Positions 40,840-53,729 are shown, counted from the first letter of the stretch. The stretch is DNA of 64,000 nt from Bugulina stolonifera (GCA_935421135.1 OW285189.1:23562298-23626297), one strand, 5' to 3'. Program-made: numbers and translations. The notes: generated by a model not told the origin, from the letters alone.

Positions 40840-41129
40840 GCCTACAACCATACAAGGACATTTTAATAGGCCTACAATAGTTTTGTTTAATGTGCTGGTG
40901 GTGAGAGGCATGGTGAAACTGGTCAACCCAATGAATCAACTCACCCTGCGTCGAGTTCCCTCCCATATATACATGTATATATATACATACATTGTATATA
41001 CACATGTAGAATGAAACATAACATGCACTCCGCTAATGATGATACCTCACAATTGTTATTGTTGACTAACATAGGCCTACTTATTAATTATATTATACAA
41101 TGAGATAGGCTAACCATGTACATATTGTA
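40840..41129. other. Upstream flank of second ZNF800-like gene
   Basis: About 290 bp, with no gene seen; it holds an ATATACATGTATATATATAC palindromic run near 40970-41005. Confidence 0.5.
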
Positions 41130-41137
41130 ATTGTAGT

Positions 41138-42251
41138 CAGTGCTCAAAGTGTACCGGCTCGCTCAGGCTCGGCGAGCCTGTAAGAAATCGTCATGGCTTT
41201 CTTCTAGGCTCGCCGAGCCCTAACAATATAATGCGCCAAAGTTGGGTTTTCCCATACGCAGATGCTGGGAAAGTCGAAAACAATCAAGAGTCTGGCACGT
41301 TGCTCATATGAAATCGCGTGATAGTATTAGTTTAACGACAAAGCTAAGGGCGCAGCAATGTTGAGTAAATCCCCTTTTGGTCATCGTGATAAGCAATTGT
41401 AAATAGCTAGACCTTTCAGTGCAGGGAACAGCTTATGCTTTATTTCCGGAATAAGTTGAACTTGTTTTCTTTCCATACTCTTGAGTTTCAATCAGTAAAT
41501 TACTAATTAATTTTTCACCGAAAACTATTGTAGCAGCTGCTCTTTATGCAGTCAAGTTTGCAAAGCTGGTCAACTAAGTGAGTCAGTCGTTTTTAAAGTT
41601 CCAAAATGTTCTATGTGGCCCTGTGTACTATCTAATTTTCTTTTGTGATTTTTTTGGTAGTCATCATGATCATCCTTATGATGAGATGAGCAAATTGGAT
41701 AGTCAATCATAATGATGATGATCATCATCATATGATGTATAAATATTAATATAATTATGATAATAATAATAAAATTATCATTGTTGTTAGAATAATGATG
41801 ATAATAGTAATTATTATTATTGCTAATAATAAAAATAGTAATAGTGGTTGTAGTAATGTAGGCCTACTGTAGTGGTAGAAGTCAACGGCAATTTGTAAGG
41901 CTGCTGGCAGATGAGCTAGCAATATTTGTTTGGTGGCTGTCCTGAGTTTTTGTCACTTTCTGTATTTTTTATTAATAATAAAAAATGCCCTTTTTGATAA
42001 ACTATTATTATTATTAATGATATATGATGGTTATTATTATGAAAATATTAATATTAAATATTAATTCATCTCCCAAATAAGTCATATCTTGCCCCTAAAA
42101 TATACTTCAGCTTGCTTGTAAGATGTTGAATTTTTGAAATTTTCCGCTGCGCGGGCTAGGCGGGGGGGGGGGGGGGGGGGGGGTGCCCGCACCCCACCCC
42201 CGCCCACCCTATATCAGAGCCTGTAAGACCTCCCATACACTTTGAGCACTG
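41138..42251. mobile_element. Nonautonomous hAT-like element 1
   Basis: 1114 bp. Terminal inverted repeats CAGTGCTCAAAGTGTA (16 of 16) flanked by a perfect 8-bp duplication ATTGTAGT (41130-41137 and 42252-42259). CA..TG ends with an 8-bp duplication define hAT-type insertion. The left subterminal part has a strong GC hairpin (GGCTCGGCGAGCC / GGCTCGCCGAGCC). A run of 22 G (42162-42183) lies near the right end. No transposase frame. Confidence 0.93.
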
Positions 42252-42330
42252 ATTGTAGTCATAGAATAGTGATAAAAAGTCAATTATCAATGAATAAAGG
42301 ATAGGCCTATAAAAGCTATATATTTATAAT

Positions 42331-43412
42331 CAGAGTTGGGTCCAAGTCGACTTGCAAGTCAACAAGTCAAGTCCTTTCTAAAATTTTGGAGGCAAGTCAA
42401 GTCGAAGTCAAGTCAGTGCTGCCTCAAGTCAAGTCAAGTCAAGCAACTTCTAAAATTTTGAAGGCAAGTCAAGTCGAAGTCAAGTCAGTGATGCCTCGAG
42501 TCAAGTCAAGTCAAGTCAGCTGTCATGCAAGTCACAAGTCAAGTCAAGTCAAAGTCAAGTCAAGTCGAAATGCAAGTCAAGTGGAAGACAACTTCAAAAA
42601 ATTTTACATTTCCCAAAACATCATTTTTTTCGTTTAGTAGGCATTCCAATCCATGAAAAACCTATGCCAAGGTGTAACAGGGCATGTACATGTATGTTAT
42701 GCAATCATGGTAAAGAACTAGTATATATAAGTAGTATTATTGGCACTACAGTCGAGACTGGTCATATAGTATTATATACTGTATATTGTAATGGTGATGC
42801 AGTGTTACATAGCATGTAAACGGCACATGGTACAGCACAGAGTGTCCACTGGCCAGTCCTGCAATTTAACTCTAGTAATTATTGCACTGTACATTATATT
42901 CACTACTTACACCACACCTAGGCTACACTTACACTACTTGCACTGTGTGTACTTGTGACTATGCATTGTCGTTGTGTAGTCTCACGTACACACAGCCTAG
43001 ATATTGCCTGAATTGTGTATCCTCATAGCTAACCTTGATATACTCTGAGTGCTGCTAGTAGCACTGATCCAGTACAAATGATAAATAGGTAGACAATTGA
43101 GACCTTTTTTCCATGTTGGCTAAACACTATACAAAATTTTTATTTGCCAGATTGACTTGGCAGAACCAAAGTCAAAATCACAAGTCATTCATGTGTCCAA
43201 GTCAAGTCAAGTCAAGTCACATTGATGTGCAAGTCAAAGTCAAGTCGAAATCACAAGTCATTCATGTGTCCAAGTCAAGTCAAGTCAAGTCACATTGATG
43301 CGCAAGTCAAAGTCAAGTCAAGTCAGCAAGTTGGCAAGTCCAAGTCAAGTCGACTTGTGACTTGACTTGACTTGGCAAGTCAAGTCAAATCTATGACTTG
43401 GACCCAGCTCTG
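42331..43412. mobile_element. Nonautonomous hAT-like element 2 with AAGTC arrays
   Basis: 1082 bp. Ends CAGAGTTGGGTCCAAGTC and CAGAGCTGGGTCCAAGTC (17 of 18, inverted), with a perfect 8-bp duplication TTTATAAT (42323-42330 and 43413-43420). Both subterminal regions (about 42345-42590 and 43170-43395) are arrays of AAGTC/CAAGT pentamers, many as CAAGTCAAGT; the middle is unique sequence. No transposase. The repeated pentamer begins within the terminal repeat. Confidence 0.95.
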
Positions 43413-43420
43413 TTTATAAT

Positions 43421-45354
43421 TAATAATATTATTTTATATATATTTTTTTAATTTTTTTATATTAATTTTAATAAGTATAAGCAAATCAGGAAATATTTCT
43501 ATTTCGCAGTCTGTATACATGTGACACATTTACTTTAATTGAACTCAACGATTAATTGAGTTGAACTAAACAAAATGAAAATGAAACTAAATTCAGTAAA
43601 CAACTAGTCAGTCTTTTGAATTCGAATACGAAATGAAGTGGGCGGCCATTTTGTTTTCGCTGTTGAATTCCACATCTTAAAAAGCAAAGCTAACTTTCGT
43701 AATGCTACATTGTATCTTGCATAATTTACTTTACATAACACTGGTAAATAACACACAAACTGTTGGCGTAAATATCCAAAATTCTCATATACACTAACTC
43801 TATGCCTTGGAAACCTTCAGTCTGCAAGAAACTCCTCGAAAATTCAGCTAAAGTCGAAAATAGTCTTGGTTGCCTTTTATTTCTCAATGTTTCATTTTCA
43901 ATATCAATAATTATAGTGCAGCTAACGATATCGGACTAAGGCTGTGATTGGTTAAATTTCAGCGCGTGAATTTGAGAGTTTGATATGGTGGGGGCGCAAC
44001 TTCTGACAAATATTATGACTGTAACAAGTAGACACAACTTCCTATTTTTTCACAGTGACTTCAAATACCCTGAGAAACCAAGAAAGTTGCATAGTAGTAG
44101 TCAGTATATACTCGTATAAACCGCCATTCTAATACATGTATACTGAGCTGAAGAAAACAGTTGACTGCTGTATCAAAGCAGATAAAGGCACTATGTTGGG
44201 AACCATAAAACCATGAATTCATTCTACATGCATTTGGAAAAAAACTACAGACAACTACTCCTGTTACTAAAGCGCAAAGTTTTGTAATTTGCTGTTTAAC
44301 TAACAGTCCTACATGCCTGTAATTTTAAGTGGTTCCTAGCTAAGTAACATTGTACTTTAATTATTTAGAACAAAGTGAAGATGCAACTGCAAGAAGTTTT
44401 ATTCTGGCCACCCACCACCAGCTTGCTGTAGTACATGCTACATACCCATACATGAATTTTCACACTTACAGATATATGTTGTTAGATTTTGGTAATATAC
44501 AATAATAAACCAAATACAAGTTGAAGACACATAATCGCTATAATATAAGTCATTTGATATACAAAGTGAAAAGAGATTAACTAATATGATAATAATATAT
44601 GAAATGAAAAGAGGTAAGTTAAATAGAGATTAATAATTATGATAATAATATAATCATATAACACACTGAGCAAACAGTTAGGGTTATGGAGTCACATTAA
44701 TAAAAATTCAGTGTTCAACTCATGTCTGCCATTAATATGAAAGTGATGCATGATAGAAATGCTGATACAAATTGGAAAGCAACCACAATAATAACATGTC
44801 ATTAGAATTAGACTATAGAGATTCTAAATAAATTTATGATACATTATCTTTGTGTTGTCTACATACTTGCAGCAAATTATTAATAAATTCTGGAATAAAA
44901 TGCTACAAAAGGAAGGCACTATATTACCACATGAAAAATATATCTGCAGACGGCAAATTCAACTAATGGTAGAATTGATTCAAATTAAAAAGTAGAAAAA
45001 TAGAGTGAGGTAATTAAATCATCTGCTCCTATTCTACAAATACTGGTAAGGACACTAATCTAGTAAAAATTAATTTTTGCATAGAATTTGTAAACCGGTG
45101 TACCAGCAGTAGGTATATTTAGATATATCAGACAACAATTAACTAAGCAAATTGACACAGCAGTTTCAATTCAGTAAAGACCTATGGTGGGATCCTCCCC
45201 AACGAGAACCTGTATAATAACCAGTCACAGTCTAATATGAAAGACAGGATGAGGTAAAGACAACTCCCAATGACATAATATTATTTTCGTACCTATTTAA
45301 CTACTGTAATGAGCACATATATTGTGTATTTACTTCGTTTACTTAGATATGAAT
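43421..45354. other. Intergenic, possible promoter features
   Basis: About 1.9 kb. GGGCGGCCATTTTG (43640-43653) carries a GC-box/YY1-like pair, and GATTGG (43947) is an inverted CCAAT. These could be the distal promoter of the minus-strand zinc finger gene if it has a 5' UTR exon here. No coding exon seen. Confidence 0.4.
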
Positions 45355-48300
45355 TCAGCAGTTTGGAAAATTCTCCACCAGTTTTCTGACAAACGCTTGA
45401 ACAACTGTAGCCCTGCTGCTGCCTGTTGACAGTACTTCCTCATGAGTGGCTACTCTAGAGTCGGAATACTCCAGAATACAGTCGTTTGTAACTAGAGTCA
45501 TTCCAAACACCCTCATACCACAATGAGCTGCTATAACTGCTTCAGGGCATGTTGACATACCTACAGATACCATAAAATAAAATTACCTCACCAAGCTATA
45601 AATGTGCGTTGGTGATATTTACAGCTCTTCAATAGTCAAGCAGCGTATAGGCGTATCTAGGGCATTAAGCACCAACACATTTGGAAATTCCTACAACTTG
45701 TAGTTGATCTGTTGGCCTACTATGTATCTATGGATATTTGATAACAACATCTCAAGTTAGTAGTAACTATTGCTGTTTGAGTAGCTAACAGTAGCAGTCA
45801 GCAATAGTATACAGCATAGAATGTACAGCATAGAATATACATACCTACAACATCAGCACCCATAGTCTTTAGCAGTCTACACTCAGCTACACTCTCGTAC
45901 GACGGTCCTCCATTCATAGCATACACTCCCTCCTTCATCTCACCTAGCTCTAGCTCAGATGCTGTTTGCATGGCTATTTTCCTCAAGGCTGTGCAGTACA
46001 CGTCAGACATAGGGTTGAACCTCGGCCCAAATCTGAATACATACCGTTAGTTATGATCATTTTTTGCAACAACTACACTCACTACTGACAACAATTATAA
46101 ACGTTCTTGTAAATGAAAGCATATGCACATAATGCACACGTAGGCCTACATGTAATTAGGCAATATTTGTATTTTATTAGTATTACATAAATATATAACA
46201 GGAAGAATGTGTAAATTACCAATATGATGGGCTGAAGAGTTAATGATTTACTCTTTATTCCACGAGCTATTACGTGAAATAAATACAATTTACATTATAC
46301 ACTGTTCATCTAGTCAACTCATAGAAGTTGCCTTCTCCTTATGCCTAATACAATAGAAAGACAACTCCCTATTTCATAAAGGCCAATCTGTACATGTTGT
46401 ACAATGCTGTACATTATTATAACTCCAGTCACACATACCGTTCATCATTTGGACCAATTAGAGGATTGTGCCCAGAGAGTCCCGGCATAAATATATGGTC
46501 TTTGATGATCATGAGATCTCCAACTGTGAGAGAACTGTTTAGGCTGCCGGCAGCATTCGTTACACACAGAATCTTCACCCCCATTAGCTTCATCACTCTC
46601 ACAGGAAGAGTAACCTATATCAAGTGTACAACATGAGACATCAATATGTATTAGCGGTAAACAACCAGTTGACAGGCAAAACCCACAAATATGATCACTT
46701 CTGGTCCTTACTCAGCATCTCTGGTCGGATGTGAATATAGAATGGTATATTATCACAACAGGTGTTGCTCATATTTTTATATAAACTGAATTAATTACCG
46801 AGTCTAAATCAGTTTACCAACTATTAGACATATAGTTCATGGTACCTCCTCACTTGAAAGCATCAGGTCTTCCTATGATATCTATTTCTTGTACAATAAC
46901 ACTGTTGCTGTAGGCCCAACATGTACATTATAGATAGTAATGTACGTGTACATCGTAGATAGTAATGTACATGTACATCATAGGTAGTAATGTACATGTA
47001 TATCGTAGGTAGTAATGTACATGTACATCATAGATAGTAATGTACGTGTACATCGTAGATAGTAATGTATATGTACATCGTAGATAGTAATGTACATGTA
47101 CATCCCAGACAGTAATGTACATGTACATCGTAGGTAGTAATGTACATGTACATCGTAGATAGCAACGTACATGTACATCATAGATAGTAATGTACATGTA
47201 CATCATAGATAGTAATGTACATGTATATCGTAGGTAGTAATGTACATGTACATCCCAGACAGTAATGTACATGTACATCGTAGGTAGTAATGTACATGTA
47301 CATCGTAGATAGTAATGTACATGTACATCGTAGATAGCAATGTACATGTACATCATAGATAGTAATGTACATGTACATCATAGATAGTAATGTACATGTA
47401 CATCGTAGGTAGTAATGTACATGTACATCGTAGATAGTAATGTACATGTACATCGTAGATAGTAATGTAAATGTACATCGTAGGTAGGAATGTACATGTA
47501 CATCGTAGATAGCAATGTACATGTACATCATAGATAGTAATGTACATGTACATCATAGATAGTAATGTACATGTACATCGTAGGTAGTAATGTATATGTA
47601 CATGTACATCGTAGGTAGTAATGTACATGTACATCGTAGGTAGTAATGTATATGTACAGTGTAGATAGTAATGTATATGTACAGTGTAGGTAGTAATGTA
47701 TATGTACAGTGTAGATAGTAATGTATATGTACAGTGTAGATAGTAATGTACATGTATATATTCTGCATTCATAAGTCTTACATTTCAAGTTAAATCCTGT
47801 TCATTGATAACAACATTAATTGCATTTCACCACACTGTGTAGTGTGTATCCTACTAACAGCCATACACTTAGGCCTACTACGACATGACTGAAGCAATCA
47901 GGCTTCTATTTAGCTTACAACTAAACCGTATATGTACTAATAAGTTCCATGGCATAAGTTAAAACTGGCTGAAGGAAGTAGTTGCTCCCCTTAACCTGTG
48001 ATGCCATATGTCAGCTGATATAGGCCATAATAGCCACCTGGTACATGTGCACCCGCTGTTTATATCACTATGACATAGCTTATCATGTGTAGAATGTCAA
48101 GGGCACACATTGTGACTCCAAAAGAGCAAATATTATGCTGATACAGTGAATCATATCTACTGTCAGTGATACCTTACATCCAGGACTGAAACGCATATAA
48201 AGCTCACACGCCTATCTGCACAGTACATTGGAGTGCACACACGCATGTGTACACTCCTGTCTGCACAGTACATTGGTGTATAAGCATGCATGTGTGCACT

Positions 48301-51300
48301 TCTGTCTGCACAGTACATTGGTGTATAAGCATGCATGTGTGCACTCCTGTCTGCACAGTACATTGGTGTATAAGCATGCATGTGTGCACTCCTGTCTGCA
48401 CAGTACATTGGTGTATAAGCATGCATGTGTGCACTTCTGTACAATACATATTACCTACCAAGTGGTTACACCAGTAGGGATCAAAATAATTGTGTAGACT
48501 AAAACCCATGTTAATATAGGTCCTAGATGTACTGCATCAGTACAGCTTATGTGATTATGTCAGTATTTGACACTATTACATACATGTATATCAGCAACAG
48601 GCATAATCACATTGTCTAGATTGTAATGATGCTAGTGACATGTAAATTACTGTTGCTTCACAGTGTTATTATGACAAGCTAAGCATGTAGGAGATGCAGA
48701 AGTATGTATAGCCTGTGGTCTAACCTGTGACATGTGATAACCTTCATACATGTGGAATCTTCCTTGCATACACACCACAAGCTTTTCTCCTATCCTACCA
48801 AACACCAACCTGCCTGCATGTCCAGACACTGCAAATAGAGCAATATTACATTCATACAACTCCAACAGGTCAACATGTAGACCACTTTTAGTGTTTGTGA
48901 ATGCTAACTGGTCATGAACAATACTTGTAGTAAACTATACTAGAAACCTACTATTGGTCACTATTATATTATATTAGTTGTTGTGGTCATTTAGGGGCCA
49001 TGGCAAAGTGTGTGAAGCTGGCCACAATCAACTTAAAACAAATAGAACACTTCACTAGTGATAAGGAGAAAGGGTAGCTGGGGTAAGCCCTATTATCATT
49101 GCTATTTGCAACTATGCCCACTTGACAACAAAATAATGCAATTGACCAACATAGGCTAAGATTGGCAAATATAAATAACATGTTGTTGATGGAAAACAAT
49201 GTACAATATCTCCATGGTCCACTGTCCAAATCTCTAGCCTTTCACCTGCGTATCATGATACACTCCAAGACAGCTTAGTACAGAGCAAAGTATACCAGAT
49301 AAAGCAGGTACAGTACAAATCTAACACAAGAGTTAGATACTCTGTACAAGGTGCACCAAGCTGACCATCTGCACTCAGAATACACTTATGCCAGTGCAGG
49401 TGTGCAATAAAATTGTAGGATTTATCTATGAATGAACAGTGCTTACTACACCTGTACTACTAGAACAGGGGTTCCCAACCTGGGGTACATGTACCCCTAG
49501 GGGTACATTTTGGATATATAGGGGGTACAAAACAAGTTCTCAACTTAATACATTTTTGACAGTGATTTTCGTTTATATCCATTATGAATTATCATTATCT
49601 ACATATTACTGAACTGAACATCAAATGGCTCACTGATGCAAATAAAGTAGAGCTGAACCAGTGTATAAGCCATAAGGCACTACAATGGATGAAAGTTATA
49701 TTGCATAGTTATCATTAAGTAATTGATAAATAAAAATTTCATACCATACTCCATTTATTTACCCTTTTGATAGAGACCAGTATACAATACATGTAATATT
49801 AATCGAATTAAACCAAGATATCCTTGATTAAACACAGTTTTACAAAGGGGTACTTGTTTGTTACAAAGGGCTACAAAGGGGTACATTGTTTGCTACATGA
49901 CTGCCAAGGGGTACTTAGGCTAAAGAAGGTTGGGAACCCCTGTACTAGCATAATACATCTAGACCCAACCTGTACTACTAGCATAATACATCTATACCTA
50001 ACTTGTACTACTAGCATAATACATCTATACCCAACCTGTACTGACTGGAAAGTTAGGAATATCTTTATACTCTATTGCCAGTCTATCCTCCAAGGAGTCA
50101 GCCAGGCCACCTAGCCCAGTGCCACATATGATGCCTATTGTAGGTCTGCTAACACCTGGCTTGCTAAGTAGAAACTGGGCAATAGAGTCCACCTCTTCAT
50201 ATGTATAGCTGTGAGCTACAGGGAGTGCCCTGCAACACCAACAATATATGACTACATGTACATGACTTGTATATAATCAATATACAAAGTACTAGCAACA
50301 CACAGTACTGCATATGGACAGACAGTACTGCATATGGATAGACACAGTACTGCATATGGACAGACACACAGTACGCTACTGCATATATGGACAGACACAG
50401 TATTGCATATGGACAGATGCACAGTACTGCATATGGTCAGACACAGTACTGCATATGGTCAGACACAGTACTGCATATGGACAGACACACAGTACGCTAC
50501 TGCATATACGGACAGACACAGCATTGCATATGGACAGATGCACAGTACTGCATATGGTCAGACACAGTACTGCATATGGACAGACACACAGTACGCTACT
50601 GCATATACGGACAGACACAGTATTGCATATGGACAGATGCACAGTACTGCATATATGGACAGACACAGTATTGCATATGGATAGACTGCATATGGACAGA
50701 CCAATTCAAGAATTAAAAATTGCCATAAATCAAATTGTTGCTTTCAATTAATGATTACAAGGTGCAACCACAGAGCTCTGATGGGGTGCTCAGGGAATGT
50801 TCACCCCAGATCCCTACCTAATGGGAATTATAACTATGGGTCTAGAATTTGTAACCACAGAGTCCCACCCATAGAATCGATTAATCAATTCTATTCAATT
50901 CTATAGTCCCACCCTAGGCTATGGTTGAAGCATTTGATTGAAACCCTATACTATTATATTCCAGATTCAAGTCTATTCGTACATGTTAAACTTTTTGTTT
51001 ACATCAATGAATTATTTGAACTCCTATCTAATAGTGTTTTGGACAGCATTCAAATCGAAGAGCAAAGAAATGTGCACAAGTAATCGAGGATAAATTAAAT
51101 GACTAGATCAGCAGGCTGCACACTCATTTGAGAAGCAAAGTTTGATATGCTCTCTTGAATGTAACAATAAACTGGTATTACAGAGAATGGGAGTGCCACG
51201 TGTTTGTGGAAAGGCATTCTGGTGCTGAAGAACTGAGCCACAATGTACACGCCGTACATTGTAGTTGGGCGTGCCCTTTTATCAAAGCTAATTAGTGCTT

Positions 51301-52471
51301 ATTTCCTTGTCCTTTGTTGCCGAGAGTGAGAGATGAACTGGGGCATACTCGTAATCACTTAAGGTTGAGCTAAGATTAGGTTACTGGCTCCTGGTGAGGT
51401 ATATATATATATATAATATATACAATCATATAGATGTACATGTAAACATGGTGAGCGAGATACAGTAGTTGAGGGGGTGTGTATGACAGCGCGATCACTT
51501 GATTGGATAATATATTCAGTATGCAAATATTGGACTTGTGCCAATGATTATCTTCCCATGCCAAGTTCTAGTGCACAGTTACAGGTTATGGTTAATAGAT
51601 GGGAGGCTTTCAAGTTTACAGTAAATAAGCGTAGTAACATTATCCCACAATACCAAGTGTTACGAAATTGTTGGTCCATACTCAAATGGTGCATAACAAG
51701 TTGATGAACCAAACATCCTTGATGGGCTGTAGCTCTTGTTACTAGCCCTAAAGTTCATAATAGCGTAGCAGCTAGGTCGAATAAGAGGTTGAACTGTATG
51801 AGAGTTCAGTAATTTAAGGGCTACTAGTACTTGCAATATTGAATATGAGTTGAATAACCTGGGTGTCAACCACACAACATGTAGGCCTACCTAGTACTAA
51901 GTACTAAGAAACCAATCTAGAGACTGGTGTATGATGGTTACTGTTGTAGTCGAAAGCCTGAAAAACAACCAGCAGAACGTTAGACAACCACATAAACGTC
52001 ACACAACCACATAAACGCTAGACAACCAGCAGAATGCTAGACAACCAGCAGAACGTTAGACAACCACATACACGTCAGACAACCACATACACGTCAGACA
52101 ACCACATGAACATAAGAAAACCACATAAACGCTAGACAACCAGCAGAACGTTAGACAACTGCCATTCACAGACCCCTAACTAACACTGATATTATTCCAA
52201 GAGCTTTTCCACATTTTCAAAGTCTACATGGACTTCAGAGTAAAAATGACTCAACTGTGTTTATTTCAATAAAATTTTAACAAATCAGCCTACATGATTG
52301 TAGATATTAACTGACCTATTACCACAACAAACAAAATACATGTAGATGAAGTCCTAGTTAAGTGGATCTAGTAATTATTAACATCTTAGTTAATATAATA
52401 TATTACTAATCCTCAAACCTATCCTACTAATCTATTTACATGTAATTATTATGATTCATTAGCACTTACAT
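45355..52471 (-). CDS. PNP: Purine nucleoside phosphorylase
   Basis: Coding exons (gene order): 52471-52470, 50229-50036, 48828-48725, 46614-46439, 46032-45845, 45560-45355; 289 residues, the length of human PNP. It cleaves inosine and guanosine with phosphate to ribose-1-phosphate and base, in the cytosol. Seen: [14 protein letters not shown] (phosphate loop), [64 protein letters not shown] with the base-pocket glutamate, and [12 protein letters not shown] with the TN(D) that contacts the base (asparagine in mammals). The N-terminus [15 protein letters not shown] aligns with the mammalian start. The ATG seems to be split AT/G by intron 1, whose donor AT/GTAAGT is a strong consensus. An alternative start (ATG near 52558) would need the weaker GTTAGC donor. 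The introns hold a hAT-like element and four tandem repeats. Confidence 0.93.
46919..47762. repeat. 25-bp minisatellite, about 33 copies
   Basis: Units of TACATGTACATCGTAGATAG plus TAATG in a PNP intron (between exons 3 and 4). Variants include CATAGATAG, CGTAGGTAG and CCCAGACAG; the left end switches to TATGTACAGTGTAGATAG from about 47640. Confidence 0.96.
48211..48440. repeat. 45-bp tandem repeat, five copies
   Basis: CAGTACATTG recurs at 48221, 48266, 48311, 48356 and 48401, i.e. an exact 45-bp period. Because 45 is divisible by three, frames stay open on both strands; they are not genes. Confidence 0.95.
49466..49942. mobile_element. Nonautonomous hAT-like element 3
   Basis: 477 bp. Inverted ends CAGGGGTTCCCAACCT (16 of 16), a termini type well known from hAT elements. 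Flanks TACTAGAA (49458-49465) and TACTAGCA (49943-49950) form an 8-bp target duplication with one change. GGGGTAC is repeated inside near both ends. Inserted in PNP intron 2. Confidence 0.93.
49951..50045. repeat. 33-bp tandem repeat carrying the PNP exon 2 donor
   Basis: About three copies of a unit with CCAACCTGTACTACTAGCAT and AATACATCTATA. On the minus strand each copy contains AGTACAG/GTTGGG or a variant (CAAGTTAGG in one), i.e. the exon 2 5' splice site (50036/50035) is itself repeated into the intron. Confidence 0.88.
50303..50704. repeat. Higher-order tandem repeat of 20-22-bp units
   Basis: Units like CAGACACAGTACTGCATATG in PNP intron 1, organised into larger blocks marked by GTACGCTACTGCATATA (three occurrences, about 50371, 50492 and 50591). 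Confidence 0.93.
51966..52160. repeat. 19-20-bp tandem repeat
   Basis: About ten units of ACAACCACATAAACGTCAGA / ACAACCAGCAGAACGTTAG alternating in PNP intron 1, about 300 bp from the first coding exon. Confidence 0.93.
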
Positions 52472-53729
52472 CTCTGTATTCTGTTTCTTTGGATTAGCCT
52501 TAGCAAGTAAAGATTCTTTTCTGCTCAGCTAACAGTAACAGGTCCACAGGTGCTGGTAATGTCATTCAATGACCCTTTGCTTGACAGTAGAGATTTAGCC
52601 TTGTTCCTTGAATGATCAACAGAATGAGACAGCCTGTACTTCTACCAGCACTTTCATACAGTAAGGGAGTTTGTCAATTGGTAGTAATAGCTAAGCATTT
52701 ATGAATTATGATATTATGTAATCGTTATATTGTAGAGGGATTCAGTTTTGTACTGTCTGTTCAAAATATTTTACTACATCCATATAGAACAAGCCTTAAA
52801 CCTCAAAATTACATTGATAAGGTAAAATTATTATTAACTACCATTGTTAATCAAATATCTTAAATATACACAGGTCAAACAAACATGATGATATCCGATA
52901 TTTAATAAAAATATGCATCAACAAACATTATGATTATATTTATTTATTTATAGCCATATTTGATTACTAAAATAGTCAACTACATAGGCTACTTCAATAT
53001 AGGCCTAGGCCCATATACATATTAATATTATATTAATATAATTATAAATATTAGGTTAATATATATGTATATATACTAATCCAAGTATTAATATAAATAT
53101 TAATATAGAATGATATTTATCAAGATTAGATAAGATATAAAGATAGTCAATTTCAATTGCTCTAATGACTAATACTATAATACTGGCTTTTGCCTTTTGG
53201 ATATACCTGTTAACCGACAAGATGAAGCTGCTGTGTTCTTCTGTTGATTTTTTCCTTTTGGCTTTACTGGGTACAAAAGATAAGTCGTAAGATATTTGAT
53301 GCGCTATCAATGTTGTGTAGTTTGTAATTGTTCTGTTCAGGGTATTTCATCAAGTTGCTGTGGAACAGTCCATGGGAGTCCTCAAGCATGAGTCAGCCTC
53401 AGCTCCTAAAGTTTCGCTGCATATTTACACTATCTGCTATACTTTAAAGTTTGTGAATAATCTAACTAAACCAATACTTAGGAACAAGGACTTGACAACA
53501 ACTAAACTCAGAACTCGCATCAAAGTTTACCTTGCTTTAGGGCGAAACTACTACCCGCCCTAGCAAGATTTCTAACTGTGGCAGCTCTCCTCTATGCAAT
53601 CAACGGCTCTGCCATTGGCTATCTCTATTGGTTTAATTTCAACATGGCTGCTTCCATGAAATTGGGATTTTCTTTGTTTACTTTACTTGTATCAAAATTA
53701 TATGGAATTAATTACGAATTTAATTTGCA
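52472..53729. other. PNP upstream region
   Basis: About 1.25 kb. Two CCAAT boxes read on the minus strand (ATTGG at 53613 and 53627) and CATGGCTGC at 53643 could form a PNP promoter, but at about 1.1 kb from the first coding exon they would need a longer 5' UTR or another intron. No gene called here. Confidence 0.35.

Noticed and set aside
46928..47788. Overlapping VHYYLRCT repeat frames
   Set aside because: Artefact of a 25-bp minisatellite in a PNP intron.
48163..48509. Cysteine/histidine-rich frames on both strands
   Set aside because: Exact 45-bp tandem repeat; the open frames follow from a period divisible by three.
50303..50751. Possible CRISPR-like or protein-coding repeat array
   Set aside because: Repeats are contiguous, without unique spacers of constant length, in a eukaryotic intron; only a satellite-like array.
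53360..53563. 67-codon plus-strand frame (MEQSMGVLKHES...)
   Set aside because: Short, no recognised motif, no splice sites that extend it.
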